NCBI GenBank assembly: GCA_964016875.1
Contig: OZ024730.1
Coordinates: forward strand, 32,011,295-32,075,294
Reading direction: 5' to 3'
From: Fallopia convolvulus
Lineage: Eukaryota; Streptophyta; Magnoliopsida; Caryophyllales; Polygonaceae
DNA length: 64,000 nt
This document shows positions 1-11,490 of this stretch, piece after piece (positions within the stretch are counted from its first letter, which is position 1; each line of letters opens with the position of its first letter). Made by a program: the position numbers and the translations under genes. A model generated the notes under the pieces. It was not told the DNA's origin and did no database searches. It saw nothing but the letters and a program-made list of their open reading frames with translations.

Positions 1-622
1 GCTTCTTGAACCTCTCATAATACTCATAAAGCGATTCATTCGGGAGCTGTTCAATGTTGCTAATGCTCTTTTTCTTACTCGAGAGCTTTGTGGCTGGGAA
101 ATACTTCTCAAGGAAAGCCTTTTTCAGTTCCTCCCAAGTCTCAATACTGCCAGGAGCCAAATAATAGAGCCAGTCACTCGCTGCATCCTTCAAAGAGAAC
201 GCAAAAGCTCTCAACTTGATTTGGTCATCACTGACTCCATTTGGTTTCATGCTAGTGCAGACAACATGAAAAACCGATAAATGCTTGTTGGGATCTTCAC
301 CCGCCTTCCCATATAATTGAGGAAGGAGGTGAATTAATCCTGATTTCAGTTCAAATTGGACACCGTCAGGGAGTGCAGGTATCTTCACCGCCAATGGTTG
401 TTGTGCCAAATCTGGTGCAGTTAACTATCTCGGTGTCTGAGCCATCTCTGGTATTTCGGGAACGCTATCAGAATCAGAATCAGAATCAGAAGAAGAAGAT
501 GCCAGGTTGAACGGTAGTTTTGGAGAATTCCCACGAGCTTGCCTGCGCAACCTAGAGATTGTCCTTTCGATTTCTGAATCAAACGCAACAAGAGATGGAT
601 TAGTAGCACGGGTATGAACCAT
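1..622 (-). pseudogene. gag: gag of element H (partial, one internal stop)
   Basis: Gag forms the capsid-like particle of the retrotransposon. The ATG is at 622 and the frame reads MVHTRATNPS, then a serine/aspartate-rich stretch, then one in-frame TAG near 425. It stays open from there to the window edge. The distal part has the hallmarks of the plant retrotransposon gag domain (Retrotrans_gag family): a DAASDWLYYL segment, TWEELKKAFLEKYFP, and NIEQLPNESLYEYYERFKK. The single stop suggests a recently dead copy. The rest of gag-pol is outside the window. Confidence 0.85.
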
Positions 623-687
623 ACAAGTGGTTCACACCCAAAAAGAAATAAAAAGCAACACTAGATAAATACAAATAATTTATCGAG

Positions 688-705
688 TCCCCGACAACGA
701 CGCCA
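688..705 (-). other. Primer binding site of element H (tRNA-Asp type)
   Basis: The minus strand reads TGGCGTCGTTGTCGGGGA, four bases inside the LTR. This is the Athila-lineage primer binding site pattern (TGGCGCCGTTGCCGGGGA), complementary to the 3' end of tRNA-Asp, with a few transitions. Confidence 0.8.
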
Positions 706-709
706 AATT

Positions 710-2101
710 TGATGAGCACTTTTACGTCGCTATAAAAGCACTGTCAAAGAATATTCCTAACTTCCTAATCTTAGCAAAGTGGAAGTAAGGGTCGAACCCA
801 CAAATTACTTGTATTTATTTAATATTACTAAGTTAAAGGGGGATTTTGTGATTATAAACTAAAATCTAAGTAATTAAACTAATTAAAGCTAAGCAAGTAA
901 AGTGGTTTTAAGATTCAAATTAGAGAAAAGCGTCCAACTAGTTTCGTATCCATTGCATACATGAGTTTTGATCATCGATTATCCTTATTTCAATTTCCCT
1001 TGACTAATCTATTGTGAATTCATGAACTCAAGCTTATTGTGGTGGTTAATATACACCGTCTTTAACAACCTTTTAACCAATTAACCAATTAACCTAGAAA
1101 TTATTCTATGTCAAATTGATCATGCAATTAAGTTCAAAGCATTCAATAGAAACAATATTCATGAATTCCACCGTCTATTCGTGAAGTCTTGTGATTAAAT
1201 TCTCCTCCTTTGATTAACCTTATTCCACCGTCTATAAGTTTAATCAAAGGATTCATCCATGAATAATCAAATTCCACCGTCTATTTAATTATTCTAGTTG
1301 TAATTCAACCTAGAAGTAAAATAGGTGATCAAGCTATTATAATCCTAAGTGAATTTAATCAATTAAGCATGTAGAGATTCAATCTAGTCAAGGCAAACTA
1401 AAATAATTCAAATCTCACAAACAATCATGCATACAACTTCAACTAACTAGTTGAACATGAGAAAATTAGTTAGAAATTGTCATTGAAGAAAAACAAAACT
1501 TACAAGAGTCAAATTGATCTTCAATTGCAAAACTAGGGTTTTGTCTCCCTCAAATCTCCAAATTCTTCAAACTTAGAACACAAGTAAAAGATAGCATAAG
1601 ATCCAAAATAAAACCTAGAGAAAGTATTTATATTATGCTAAAAATATCCAAAAGATCTAAAAATATCCAAACAAACATTAAGGAAGTCGGCCCACAAGAT
1701 CTCAAAAAGCCCAAATCCATGCCGCGTCACCCCGCCAGAGCGCGGTTTGTGGCACATGAGAGCGCGACCGCGCTCTCCCGGATCTTCCCGCACTGACGCC
1801 GCAGTAACTCTCTCCTCTCGGCGCGGTCTTGGCTTCACTCCGCGGTTTGGCCTTCACTTGTTGCCTTTGTAATCCTTTGCCTCGATCTTCACTTCCAATG
1901 CTTCCTACGTGTCCCGAGGTCCGTCCTTAGCTTTCCATCTACCGTCTTCCACCATCCGACCTGCAATTATGCACAAAGACGCGTAGATTCCGAACTAAAT
2001 GAAAATAAAACCTAAACTAAACCTAGAATGAAATCCTAGCTAAAAATGCATATAACGGGAATAAAAACATGCTCTAAAGCCTATACCTATATACTCTATC
2101 A
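710..2101 (-). repeat. 5' LTR of element H (about 1.39 kb)
   Basis: The terminal dinucleotides are TG and CA on the minus strand, and the short inverted ends are TGAT and ATCA. A TATA-like stretch lies near 1625-1635 (TATAAATA on the minus strand). The inner edge is followed after four bases by a primer binding site. The segment around 775-800 (a GGAAGTAAGGGTCGAA core) also occurs in the solo LTR near 22139, so the two belong to related families. Confidence 0.85.
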
Positions 2102-2426
2102 TTCGTTACACCTTGTTTTGCCTTGATTCTTTCTCCTTAGGCTCGGTAACGGGTCTCTAAACTCCTCTCATGGCTTGAACTTGATTCTTCATCTCTTTAT
2201 GGACTTCATTCCTTGAGCTTTTCCTTAGCTTTGCTACTCTCCTTAAAACTGCTCCAAACAACTCCAAAAACCTACAAAGACACCACCAAAGTTTATGTAG
2301 ACTCCATATCTTATGGAAATACGAAAACCCACACAAGCGAATCAAAAACAAAACACAAAACTCAAAGAAAAAGACTCAAACACATAAAAACACACCCTAA
2401 AAACATGACTAAAAAGGCGGATATCA
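2102..2426 (-). repeat. 3' LTR of element A, distal 325 bp
   Basis: The segment aligns base for base in length with 25733-26057 of the 5' LTR (both 325 bp, few differences). It ends with ATATCA on the plus strand, that is TGATAT at the LTR start on the minus strand. Element H interrupts the remainder at 2101/2102. The adjoining AAGTATGGGGTATTTT (minus strand) is the polypurine-like priming site, also seen in B. Confidence 0.85.
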
Positions 2427-4677
2427 AAATACCCCATACTTAGACTTGCTTGTCCTCAAGCAATCAACAAGACATTAACCAAAACCAACAACACATTCTT
2501 CAAGTCAATGCCTTTATCAAAAAGCAACATCATACGCACAAGTAGAAATAGATAGACAAGTGAATCTAACATCATCACACATATAAGAGCAACCTCAAGC
2601 AAAAGAAACTACAAATCCAACCTCACAAGGGTAATGTGGTTCACTCAACTCTCATGTGTTTGGGCTTATAATAAAAACTCTCAACTCAATCCAATTTGCA
2701 AATATCAACATAGTCATTGTTCCTTATATCACCAAACTCTCCACCAGAGATGTCAAAACACATAAAAATCATCAAGAGAACTTAGGCTCAATGAAAAACT
2801 TCATAGAAGCTTCCATTCGGACGGGTTGTAATGGGCCTTGGTAATGACAATAAGGCGTGGAAATATTTTGGTTTGTAGTGTTAAAAATATCCGGAAAATA
2901 AAGACTCCTAAACTCTCCAATACAACTCACCAAAACTTCACAAAAGAATATACCTAAACTCTCTAAACTTTAAAGAACAAACTTCAACTCTTCAATCCCT
3001 TTATACCACTAATCTTGCTTATATAATACTAGGAAAATTTGGCTCATGTACTTTTTCACTATTTAGCACTTTTTCAGACTTTCCATGATCTTTTTTCTTT
3101 TCTTTTTGAGGGGGCTCGGTACCGACCCTACTGGAGTCGGTAACGACTCTGCATTTTTTATGTTTTCCCCCTTTCTTTCTTCTCTTAGTGCATACAGAGA
3201 ACCAAACTCCTTTTATATAACAAACTTCAAGACTTTTCAAATACCCAACCCTTATTAATTACCCCACACTTGAACCAATACATCTCTTCTCAACAAAACC
3301 ATCACAACTAATTCTAAGTCCTAATCCTAGGATTGGGTCAAGCTAACATCGGCTAAGGAATATTTTTGTGGAGCTAAAAATAAAAGGCTTTAAGGCTCAA
3401 ATTGGCTTCAAAAAGAGAAATAATGATAAGGTAGGTAAAAAGAAAGAATAAAAAATGGTTTAAAGAAATAAGTTCTCTATCATATGATATCACATGCAAT
3501 GAACTAATATCTCATAAAGGTATCAAGTAATAGATAATCATATCAATGACAAGAGATAATATGCATAAGGAGAGTAAATCACACAAGAAAAGAAGAGGGA
3601 TTTTTGATATTCTCCCTATAAGGCCAAAAATAACTCACTAGGTAGCAATTTTTGTTGGATTTAAGTCACTTTTACCTAAGATCAAATGTGCTCAATTTCA
3701 TCACATGCCAAGTATCCACATAAAAACAACTTTTCAACATGATTCAGGCAAAGCTATCCAAACATGCTATGGAATTACATGATCAAGCAAGTTAAAGAAT
3801 ATCATAAGATATCTAAGGGGAATATTATCAATCCTAAAACACAAACAAAGACATAAGAAACTGAGTTTTCTTTTCCCCCACCCCATACTTAAACCAAATA
3901 GTGTCCTCACTGTTTAAAGACATAAAGAATAAAGAGGATAAGAAAAGGAAACTCACAAAATAAAACTGAAGCTGCTTGAAACAATTGATCACGGAGGAAT
4001 TTGAATTTTTCAGATTTCCTGTGGAGGTCGGTACCAAACCTGTGAAGGTCGGTAACGAACCTGGCATGCTTAATGTCCACCGAATTTCATTGTTTGCTCT
4101 TAGCACCGAATATATGTAGCACTCTGTGTAGCACTTCTTCCACATCTTTGTACCTGAGTCACTTTAGAAATGCTTCTACCCCTACTACACTAATCTAACC
4201 TAAAAAAAGTCAAAAGAAAGCTAGAAAAAATAACTAAGAAAGCAAAAGCAAAAACAAAAACAAAAAGCGGGTTGCCTCCCGTAAGTGTTGTTTTAACGTC
4301 GTTAGCCCAACGAACTTACCTTGGCGGATCAGGGCGGCTTCCATCCAGCTTTGTCGGGATCAAGAGAAACCCCACACTTAGAAGGAAAAGCTTCAAAGCT
4401 TTTCTCCAAGATATTTGGTCCTCTATCATCAATAAGTATGCTCGAAAGTCCTACATAAGGGTTAGTATAGTCCGAAAACCATGGAGGTTTTGACTCTTTC
4501 ATAGTACTAACAGTAGGATTTAATATAGGACAAGGATATAAGAAAGGATCATGACCAAAATAATCGGAATAGAGAAAGAAGACTCAACTTTGTTTCTCAT
4601 GAAGTGGGTCGTTACTGAGGTTGTGTGGGTCGTTAACGACCCTGCTGGGTCAAGGAGTGCCTCGATAACGTGCCTGA
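2427..4677 (-). other. 3' untranslated region of element A
   Basis: No convincing coding sequence is present. Recognisable signals on the minus strand are a GGGAGGCAACCCGC box near 4266-4282, which has a counterpart in B near 10200, and a TGCTTGAGGACAAGCAAGTC box next to the polypurine tract (about 2441-2460). Pairs of TCGGTACCGA-type palindromes sit 21 bp apart at 3116/3137, 4028/4049 and 4609/4630. The last five bases (4673-4677, CCTGA) are the left target duplication of B. Confidence 0.7.
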
Positions 4678-6136
4678 TGTTAACAGGCCTTTACTCTGGA
4701 CAACAAATAAATGTATAAGTCAAGACCCCGCTGAGTATAGGGGAGTCAGGATCGTTCCACGAGAAGCAAGGTTTGTTTATCTATCGACTACTAAAAATCA
4801 AACAAAAGCAAGCAAATCACTCACAAGCAGCCTCGTTAACGACGTTGTCAGGGTCGTTAACGAACCACCGCAAACAAATGACCAATACTAACGAACTAAA
4901 CAGGTTCGGTACCGAGGCTACAAACTCAGTAACGAATAAAACCTAGAAAAATTCAAATAAAGCAAAGATCTAGGACAAGGGTTACCACAACATAGTCATG
5001 CACACAAGCTCGTAAGAAGATAAATATCATGCCTTTAAATGGATAGATGCATCAACTTTCATTGACTTAGCAAGTAAATTAATCTACTTTCATAAACTAA
5101 TTCACTCAATTGCTTGCTTTGGATCTAAAGCTTGAAACTTTCGTATTCAAACAATATCAACCTTCAAGTTTATAACTTTCTCTTTCAATCAAGTCAAAAA
5201 CTCAAATTACCTTAACTTTCATCTCGGTATAAGCACAACAAACAATCTCAAAAATAGATAGAAGGCATTCAACACATCATCTCACTCATCAAACCATGCA
5301 CAACTATGTCGGGTTTCAACCCCGACCCTAGATAAGAAAACTACTCACTATTCATAACTATGAAATAAATAACTTCAACAAAAGAAAACATTGAAAACAA
5401 AATACTACTCAAATTAATAGGAAAATATGTCTTACAAGAGTTCAGAGGAAATCGAAAATTACAAAGCACCAAATCAAAACAACGATTAACGAGCCCGGTA
5501 ACTCTCGTCCACCGTGGCTCGGTCTCGACTTCCAACTCGACTCTCTCTCTCGGCTCTTCCTCCTTATCGCTTTGCTTTTCTTCCAAACAAATCCCCCCTT
5601 TCTAAGCTAGATAGAAGGGTATTTATACTAATAAGGCAATAAAATAAAAAAGGCTAGAAGATAAAAACTTTCCTAAAAGATAGAAATAAAATCTAGAATG
5701 ATAACAAGACCTAAAACAAATAATATAATAACCCTAAAGTTCATAAAAAAACACTCTACCGACACGGAATAAATTCCCGCACAGGATCGGTAAGTCACAA
5801 AATCAGACTCTCGAAAACTCTATCTCGTAGCCTCGTTAATGAGCCCTCACAGCCTCGTTAACGAGCCTGGGTTTGGCTTCTTCAACACTTCTTCTTTCTC
5901 AAACTTAGACTTCGACTTCTTCAACTTGCATTCCTCCGTCCTTCATCATAGCACTCCAAATTCAGCTCCAAACAACACTGTTTCCTTGCTAAAACCTACA
6001 AAAATACACAAAACGGAGTAGCTTCCATACTTTTCACAAAATATGAAAAACTATCCAAAAACACACAAAACTAACCCTAAACTTATCAAAACTAATCCTA
6101 ATAAACTAAGAAAACCTACCAAAAACATGAACATCA
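4678..6136 (-). repeat. 3' LTR of element B (1459 bp)
   Basis: It begins TGATGTTCATG and ends GTTAACA on the minus strand and matches 17004-18517 along its length. A TATA box (TATAAATA, minus strand) lies near 5619-5627. TCGTTAACGA palindromes occur in pairs at 4833/4854 and 5833/5855. It lacks a tandem AAAAGATAGAAAT expansion that the 5' LTR carries. Confidence 0.92.
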
Positions 6137-7532
6137 AAATACCCCATACTTAGACTTGCTTGTCCTCAAGCAATCACTAAACAATAATCAAAACCAAACA
6201 ACATACTCATCAAACTATAGCCATCATCTAAAAAGTAAAATCAAAACTTCTAGAAGAAAAATAGCAAATGACTATTAATGTCATCACACACATATGCACC
6301 AAATAGACAAAAGCAAATACAATCCAATCTCACAAGGGATAATAATGTGTTTCTCTCATCTCTCAAGTGTTTGGGCTTATAAATATATCTCTCAACTCAT
6401 CTTATATACAAAAAATCATAGAAATTGGAACTTATATCACAAAACTCTCCACCTAAGATTTGTCAAAACAAGCAAAAATCATCAAGAGAACTTAAGGGGC
6501 TCAATGAAAAACTTCATAGAAGCTTTCATTCGGCCGGGTTGTAATGGGGCTTGGTAATAACAATAAGGCGTTGAATAGTTTGGCTATGTGGTGCTAATAA
6601 TATCCGGGAATCAAAGACTCCTAAAAACTCACACATCTCACCAAAACACTCATAAAAGAAATACCAAACTCACTCTTCAATATGCACACTTACTCACCCA
6701 ATATATCCTACAAAGTCTCATAAAAACAACTCAAAAGAATCTCTGGCTTATTCATCAAACACGCATGCACTTCAAACTTCTTCCTTTCTCTTTTTTTTTC
6801 TTTTTTTTTCTCGCTAGGGAACAATTTTGTGGAGCTAAAAAGAAAAGGCTTCAGGCTCAAACTGGCTATCAAAAGAAGGATCATGTAAGGGTGGATAATG
6901 ATTAATAGGGCTTATAAAAATAAGTTCTCTATCATCTGATTTTCACAAGTAATGAACTATAAATCTTATATAGGTCTCAAGTAATAGATAACCATCACAA
7001 TTCCAAGAGATAGTATGCATATAGAGAGTAAATCACACAAAAAAGAAGAGGGATTCTTGATGTTCTCCCTATAAAGCCAAAAATAACTCACAAGGCTAAT
7101 TTTTGTTGGATTGCATCACTTATGCTAAAAAGTATATGTGCTCAATTTCATCAAATGCTATTCCTTCCTAAAAACTATTTCAAATTAAGAATCCGGCTAT
7201 ATTTTCAAAGACATGATTGCAAGGATTTATATGATCATGCTAGCAACTACTATCAATTCTAAAACTCTTTTTTTTTTGAATTTTTCAAAAAAATTCAATT
7301 TTTTCGATTTTTATAGTTTACGGAACAAAACTACTCAAAACAAATAAAGCATATAAAGCAACAAATTTTCTACATTCTCCCACCCCATACTTAAAATTAC
7401 AGTGTCCCCACTGTAAGAAAAATAAAAAGGAGGAAAGAAAGAGGAAAGACAACAAAAGAAAACAAGAAAAGGGAAAACAAAAAACTTACAAAGTCACTAA
7501 GTAGGAAACAAGGAAACTCTTCTCAAGCTAAA
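6137..7532 (-). other. 3' untranslated region of element B
   Basis: This is non-coding. It carries the same minus-strand landmarks as the 3' regions of A and G: the polypurine-like AAGTATGGGGTATTTT beside the LTR, the TGCTTGAGGACAAGCAAG box, and an ACAGTGGGGACACTGTAA hairpin-like motif near 7396-7415 just downstream of the env-like ORF. The copy in G (11491-13222) is collinear on the opposite strand. Confidence 0.75.
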
Positions 7533-9028
7533 TCAACGGTCTGGTGGAGGAAAGTAGTGCTCAAAGTTCCCCATGAAGTCGTACATCGTCCTCCAACGCT
7601 CAGCATCCTCCACCTCTATCTAGCGATGCCGCTCATCCTCAAACATCCGAGCGGAATAGACACTCTCCCATCTATCCATCCTCCGATGAATATGGTCCTG
7701 CTGGAGGTGAAGTTGTTGCATCCGAGCAGAAAGATCCTCGGCCCATGGTGGCGGAATGCTCGATCTAGTGTACTCGGGCTGAGGAGGTGGTGGGTAGTGC
7801 GGCTGAAAGTGATCGTGGTGAAGCACTGGGTTGTATGGCACGAGTTCGTAGGAGTGAGGGTCGATAGGAGTCTGCGGAGGGTCGATAGGACATTAGTGCC
7901 CAAAACTTTAGTGTCGAGGTCTTCATCCTTGAAGTTAAGCTCCTTTGTGCCTCCTTCTGTGTCGGCTTCTTCAGTCTCTTCTCTAGCTACCTCGTTAACC
8001 TCATCTTCATCCATCTCTTCTCCTTCTAGCTCAAATCTTGTCTCACACGGCCTAAGTGATAGCTCATCCTCCGGCTTGGGCTCCAACGGGAATGCATGAC
8101 CCGTCCACGCCTCGTACCAATTTGGTACATAGAGTAGCTCTAGCTTGTCAAGGGTTGGTACAACAATGCGGTTTTGAACTTTTGTCTTGAACCCTCCCTC
8201 GACTTGAATGAAAATACCGGAGCTATACCAATAATTTTTGTTGAGACTTTGAGCATGAGCTGGCGTGTAGCGAGTGAGATCGACTCCAAGGTTTGTAGAC
8301 AAAAGACTAACCAAGTTACCACACCATGCTTCCTTGGACTTGGTTGATTTTTCTATATAATAGAGCCACTCATACCCCAAATTCAAAGGGTTGGGCTCCT
8401 CGAAAAGGATATTGCGAAGACAAGCAAATTCCGTCCTTGTTGGCCTATTTAACTCCCTCTTTGGCCAGAATGTAGCAGCTAGGACTCGGAGGATGATCCT
8501 GAATATGGGGTTGATGATGCTTGCCCTAGATAATTCCGTTGTGGATGACTCGACCTCCCCGGTGATGTAGCTCCAAGTCCGTGTCACTTTGTAATCTTTG
8601 AGATTGTACTCTCTAGAAGGGTTCGGGAGCTCCAAAATAGCGTTGAACTCTGCCAAAGTATATTCTCTGCTCACATTACCGAGCCTAAACCGGATGCGCC
8701 GCGGCGAAGTCTTCGACGAAAAACTAGTCTCTAGAGTGGCCAGGAACTCGGATGTGAGGGCCGGAAAGTGTGGCGAATTCTCCTTCTTCAGCAAATGAGG
8801 CGCATCGAGAATAACAAAAGCCTCCTTGACATCCGCATAAATCCCCGTGTGTTTAGCACTTGACCTCGAGAACCACCGAGTGTTGTGGTCCTTGTCTAGA
8901 ATGGCATGGTATCGATCCACTTGCCCTTGAGTGCGCAAGATCACATTGTCCATGCAAGGTGGAGATGGGGACCTCTAATTCCTCCTCTTCTTCTGGGCTC
9001 GGGTAGCGGGTCTGCTTGAACTTGCCAT
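7533..9028 (-). pseudogene. Athila env-like ORF of element B (stops and frameshift)
   Basis: This is the extra ORF found downstream of gag-pol in Athila elements (Athila ORF / putative plant transposon protein family). Its role is unproven; it is often called env-like. The start at 9028 reads MASSSRPATRAQKKRR, which is basic and nuclear-signal-like, then has an in-frame TAG after about 17 codons. A long frame from 8953 follows, with WFSRSSAKHTGIY, SREYTLAEFNAILELP and TFWPKRELNRPTR typical of the family. An acidic stretch (EGEEMDEDEV) leads into a proline-rich tail. Near 7880-7900 the frame shifts, and the tail (PPPWAEDLSARMQQLHL) continues in another frame to a second TAG at 7618-7620, with the original end near 7533. 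An acceptor-like TTTTGTAG lies just before the ATG. Confidence 0.82.
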
Positions 9029-9901
9029 ATGATCTACAAAACAAGCATGTTTTTCCAAGATAAGATCCACTCAAATAGATAGGCAAGAGACCCCAAATAA
9101 CCCTCGTAATTATTCGTTAACTACCCAATTGTCTCGTTGACGAATCTGGACTGGTTTACAAGCTTTGAAGCTACGCGGGGTCGTTAACGAGCCTGGGTGG
9201 CTCGTTAACGAGCTGCCGAGAGCCAGTTCACAGAATCCGAATGTTATTAACTCTAAATTCAAGCCCTCAATCAAGCATGCATCCCCTATAATCCTTCAGT
9301 AGACACATCATCGGGTATACACACCCCATACTTGCTCAATTACCCATCCCGAACATGCTAAATTCACTCAAAAAAAAATTAACATGGTGAAAATTGAACT
9401 TAATATCTAGAACAAGAAATAGTAATGCTTTTCCTAATCAAATTTTGCAATGGAGGATCTAACATGAATAACCTTCCCTAGATCAAGAACAACTAAGCAC
9501 AACCAAAATTCATGAGCAAAATCCACACATGCAATTTGGTCCCCTCTATAAACACCATACAAATATGAGAGTTCTACCCTAAAAATCATGAATCATGCAA
9601 TAAAGAGTTAGGGTTTAGAAATCATACTGGAAGATTGATAAATTGAAGAACAAAGAATCGAATTTTGGGTGGGTAACGATCTTTGGATCTCGTCGGTAGA
9701 AAAACTAGGTTCCGGGCTTCGGTAACGAGGTCGTCTCCGACGGTCGGTGGAGTGGAGAATTCCGATCGGTGATGAAGGTCTTCGGTAGAATTTTGAGGGA
9801 TTTGGAGTTTGGAATTTGAAAATTTGAGAGTAGGATTTTTGAGAGTTTAGAAGGGTTAAATAGGAGAGGGTAGAAATAGGCGGGGGGGGGGGGGGGGGGG
9901 G
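9029..9901 (-). promoter_or_regulatory. Possible internal promoter and leader for the env-like ORF, with a 20-base G run
   Basis: On the minus strand this stretch looks like a plant gene start. A run of 20 C (G on the plus strand, 9882-9901) is followed about 20 bp on by CCTATTTAACCC (TATA-like, about 9856-9862). Then come a CT/CA-rich leader, a possible splice donor (CAGTATGATT, near 9630), AT-rich sequence and a TTTTGTAG acceptor just before the ATG at 9028. This is inference from pattern only. It could instead be the intron of a spliced sub-genomic RNA. Confidence 0.35.
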
Positions 9902-10365
9902 TAGGTAGTGGCGGCTGGGGATAAGAAATAATGTAGAAGATAGAAGATAGATTAGGGTAAAAAGAAGACTTACCTGTCCGAGTCGGTTCGCTAGACCGGG
10001 TCGTTAACGACCGTGGGTGGGACGTTAACGAGCCACCGTAGCCTCCTTGAATGATTTTCGAGCCCTTTCTCCTGCATCTTGTTAGCTCAAAATTTTATCC
10101 TATTTTTCTAACCTAAAAACTACTAAGAAAAACTCAAAAGAAAGCTAAGAAAAATAATCTAAAAAGAAAAGAAAAATCTAGTCTATACTAAAAGTGGCTT
10201 GCCTCCCGTAAGCGCTATTTTTAACGTCGTTAGCCCGACGTACTTACCTTGTTCAAGGTGGCTCTATGTTGGGGTCCCGAGTTACCCCATACTTAGACTT
10301 GTAGGCATTATTTGCTTGAGTCACTAAATTAGGTCCCTTTTCTTATATCAGTATGCCCGTTATTC
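9902..10365 (-). other. Spacer between protease and env-like ORF of element B
   Basis: No coding sequence is visible. It holds the 21-bp spaced palindromes TCGTTAACGA/ACGTTAACGA (10001 and 10022) and the GGGAGGCAAGCCAC box (about 10197-10210, minus strand). In autonomous Athila elements the reverse transcriptase and integrase would lie between protease and this region; here they are absent. Confidence 0.7.
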
Positions 10366-10943
10366 CTACATGATGGTTAGTGAAATCCGAAAACCAAGGT
10401 TGTTCGAACTCCTCTGTAGCACATATAATGGGGCATGGTGTAGGGATAAAGTAAGAAGAAGAGCACTCACCTTGATTATACCCTTGCATGTGGGACAGTC
10501 AATGGACTCATGAGGTTCGGCAGGGACTTGTGTGAGAATCTCGTCCTCTTTTGAAGTTGGAGGAAGTTTGGTAGTACCAGCTATGCCGAGCTCTGGTTGG
10601 GTCAACTCGATTTGTGCAACCGCAGTTGGGTCATTGACATTTTGATCTAAGCTGAATTCCACGCGTTCTTCTCCAATATCAAAAGTGAGAAGTCCTTTCT
10701 GCACATCTACCTTGGCACTTGCTGTAGCTAGGAATGGTCTGCCTAGGATAATGGGGACATGGGGATCTAAAGGCATATCGAGGAAGATGAAATCATTCGG
10801 TATAAAGAATTTCCTGACTTGAATAGGATAGTCATCCACGACTCTTGTGGATTTGACGCATGATCCGTCAACCATGGATAGGTTCATATCTACAGGCTCT
10901 AGCGGTCCCATGTTGGCTTTAGACCAGATTGAGAGAGGAAGCA
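10366..10943 (-). pseudogene. Protease, C-terminal part (element B)
   Basis: The aspartic protease cleaves Gag-Pol. This piece continues the DLGAS active-site half at 14743-15555, from which it is separated by G. Visible family marks are LLPLSIWSKANMGPLEP, FFIPNDFIFLDMP and the flap/C-terminal ILGRPFLATA. The frame remains open about 100 residues past the domain and then ends without any polymerase. The break falls exactly in the SLLPLS motif. Confidence 0.85.
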
Positions 10944-10976
10944 AACTAATATTCAAGTCGAAGAAAACTTAATATT

Positions 10977-11004
10977 CATGTCGTCTTCTTTAGAAGACGA
11001 CATG
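10977..11004. repeat. Perfect palindrome at the left junction of G
   Basis: The arms of 13 bp (CATGTCGTCTTCT and its reverse complement) flank a TT. The right arm belongs to the env-like coding sequence; the left arm has no homologue in B. Just outside, TAATATTCAAGTCG and TTAATATTCATGTCG form a short imperfect direct repeat. This looks like snap-back and templated filler DNA from end-joining repair. Confidence 0.8.
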
Positions 11005-11490
11005 GACACGGAGGTGTTAGGAGGCCATATCTTCGTTGACGAGCCCACCAGGGTCGTTAACGACCACTTCCAGCCACCACCCAACACTGTTAACGAGGCA
11101 CCCAGCTTCGTTAACGAGGTGCCGAGAGCCTCTGTCGACCCACCACCAGCTCCTGTCGACCCTCATGCTTACGGTCTCATGCCTTACAACCCGGTGATGT
11201 ATCAAGATCATTTCCAGCCTCACTACCCACCACCTCCTGAGCCCGAGTACGCAAGATCGAGTATACCACCACCGTGGGCCGAGGATCTTTCTGCACGGAT
11301 GCAGCAGCTTCACCTCCAGACGGATCACATTCATAGAAGGATGGATAGATGGGAAACCGTCTATTCCGCTCGCATGTCGATGGAGGACGATAGGCAGCGT
11401 CAAAGAGAGGCGGATGATGCTGAGCGTTGGAGGACGATGTACGACTTCATGGGGAACTTTGAGAACTACTTTCCTCCACCGAACCGTTGA
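10978..11490 (+). pseudogene. Env-like ORF, C-terminal fragment (element G)
   Basis: The 170-residue open frame is homologous to the tail of B's env-like ORF: EDDMDTEVLGG, a proline/valine/asparagine-rich spacer, HFQPHYPPPPEPEYARSS, PPPWAEDLSARMQQLHL, and the terminal YDFMGNFENYFPPPNR. Unlike B's copy it has no frameshift or stop. It also retains about 35 more spacer residues, including VNEPTRVVND and VNEVP encoded by TCGTTAACGA modules. The first codons come from the junction palindrome, so the apparent ATG is not the native start. Confidence 0.8.

Larger units (their letters stand above)
1..2101 (-). mobile_element. Element H: Athila-like LTR retrotransposon, right end only
   Basis: This is the 5' end of a minus-strand LTR retrotransposon that continues off the left edge. 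In transcription order the sequence shows a 5' LTR (710-2101), a primer binding site (688-705) and the start of gag (622 down to 1). The LTR begins TGATAGAG and ends GCTCATCA on the minus strand. Its outer end sits inside the 3' LTR of element A: A's intact LTR reads GG|TTCGTTACACC where here the H LTR abuts TTCGTTACACC. H is therefore younger than A. Its second LTR and target duplication lie outside the window. Confidence 0.85.

Noticed and set aside
7557..8099. Plus-strand 180-residue frame opposite the env-like ORF
   Set aside because: It is the antisense shadow of the Athila env-like coding sequence; its composition mirrors that gene.
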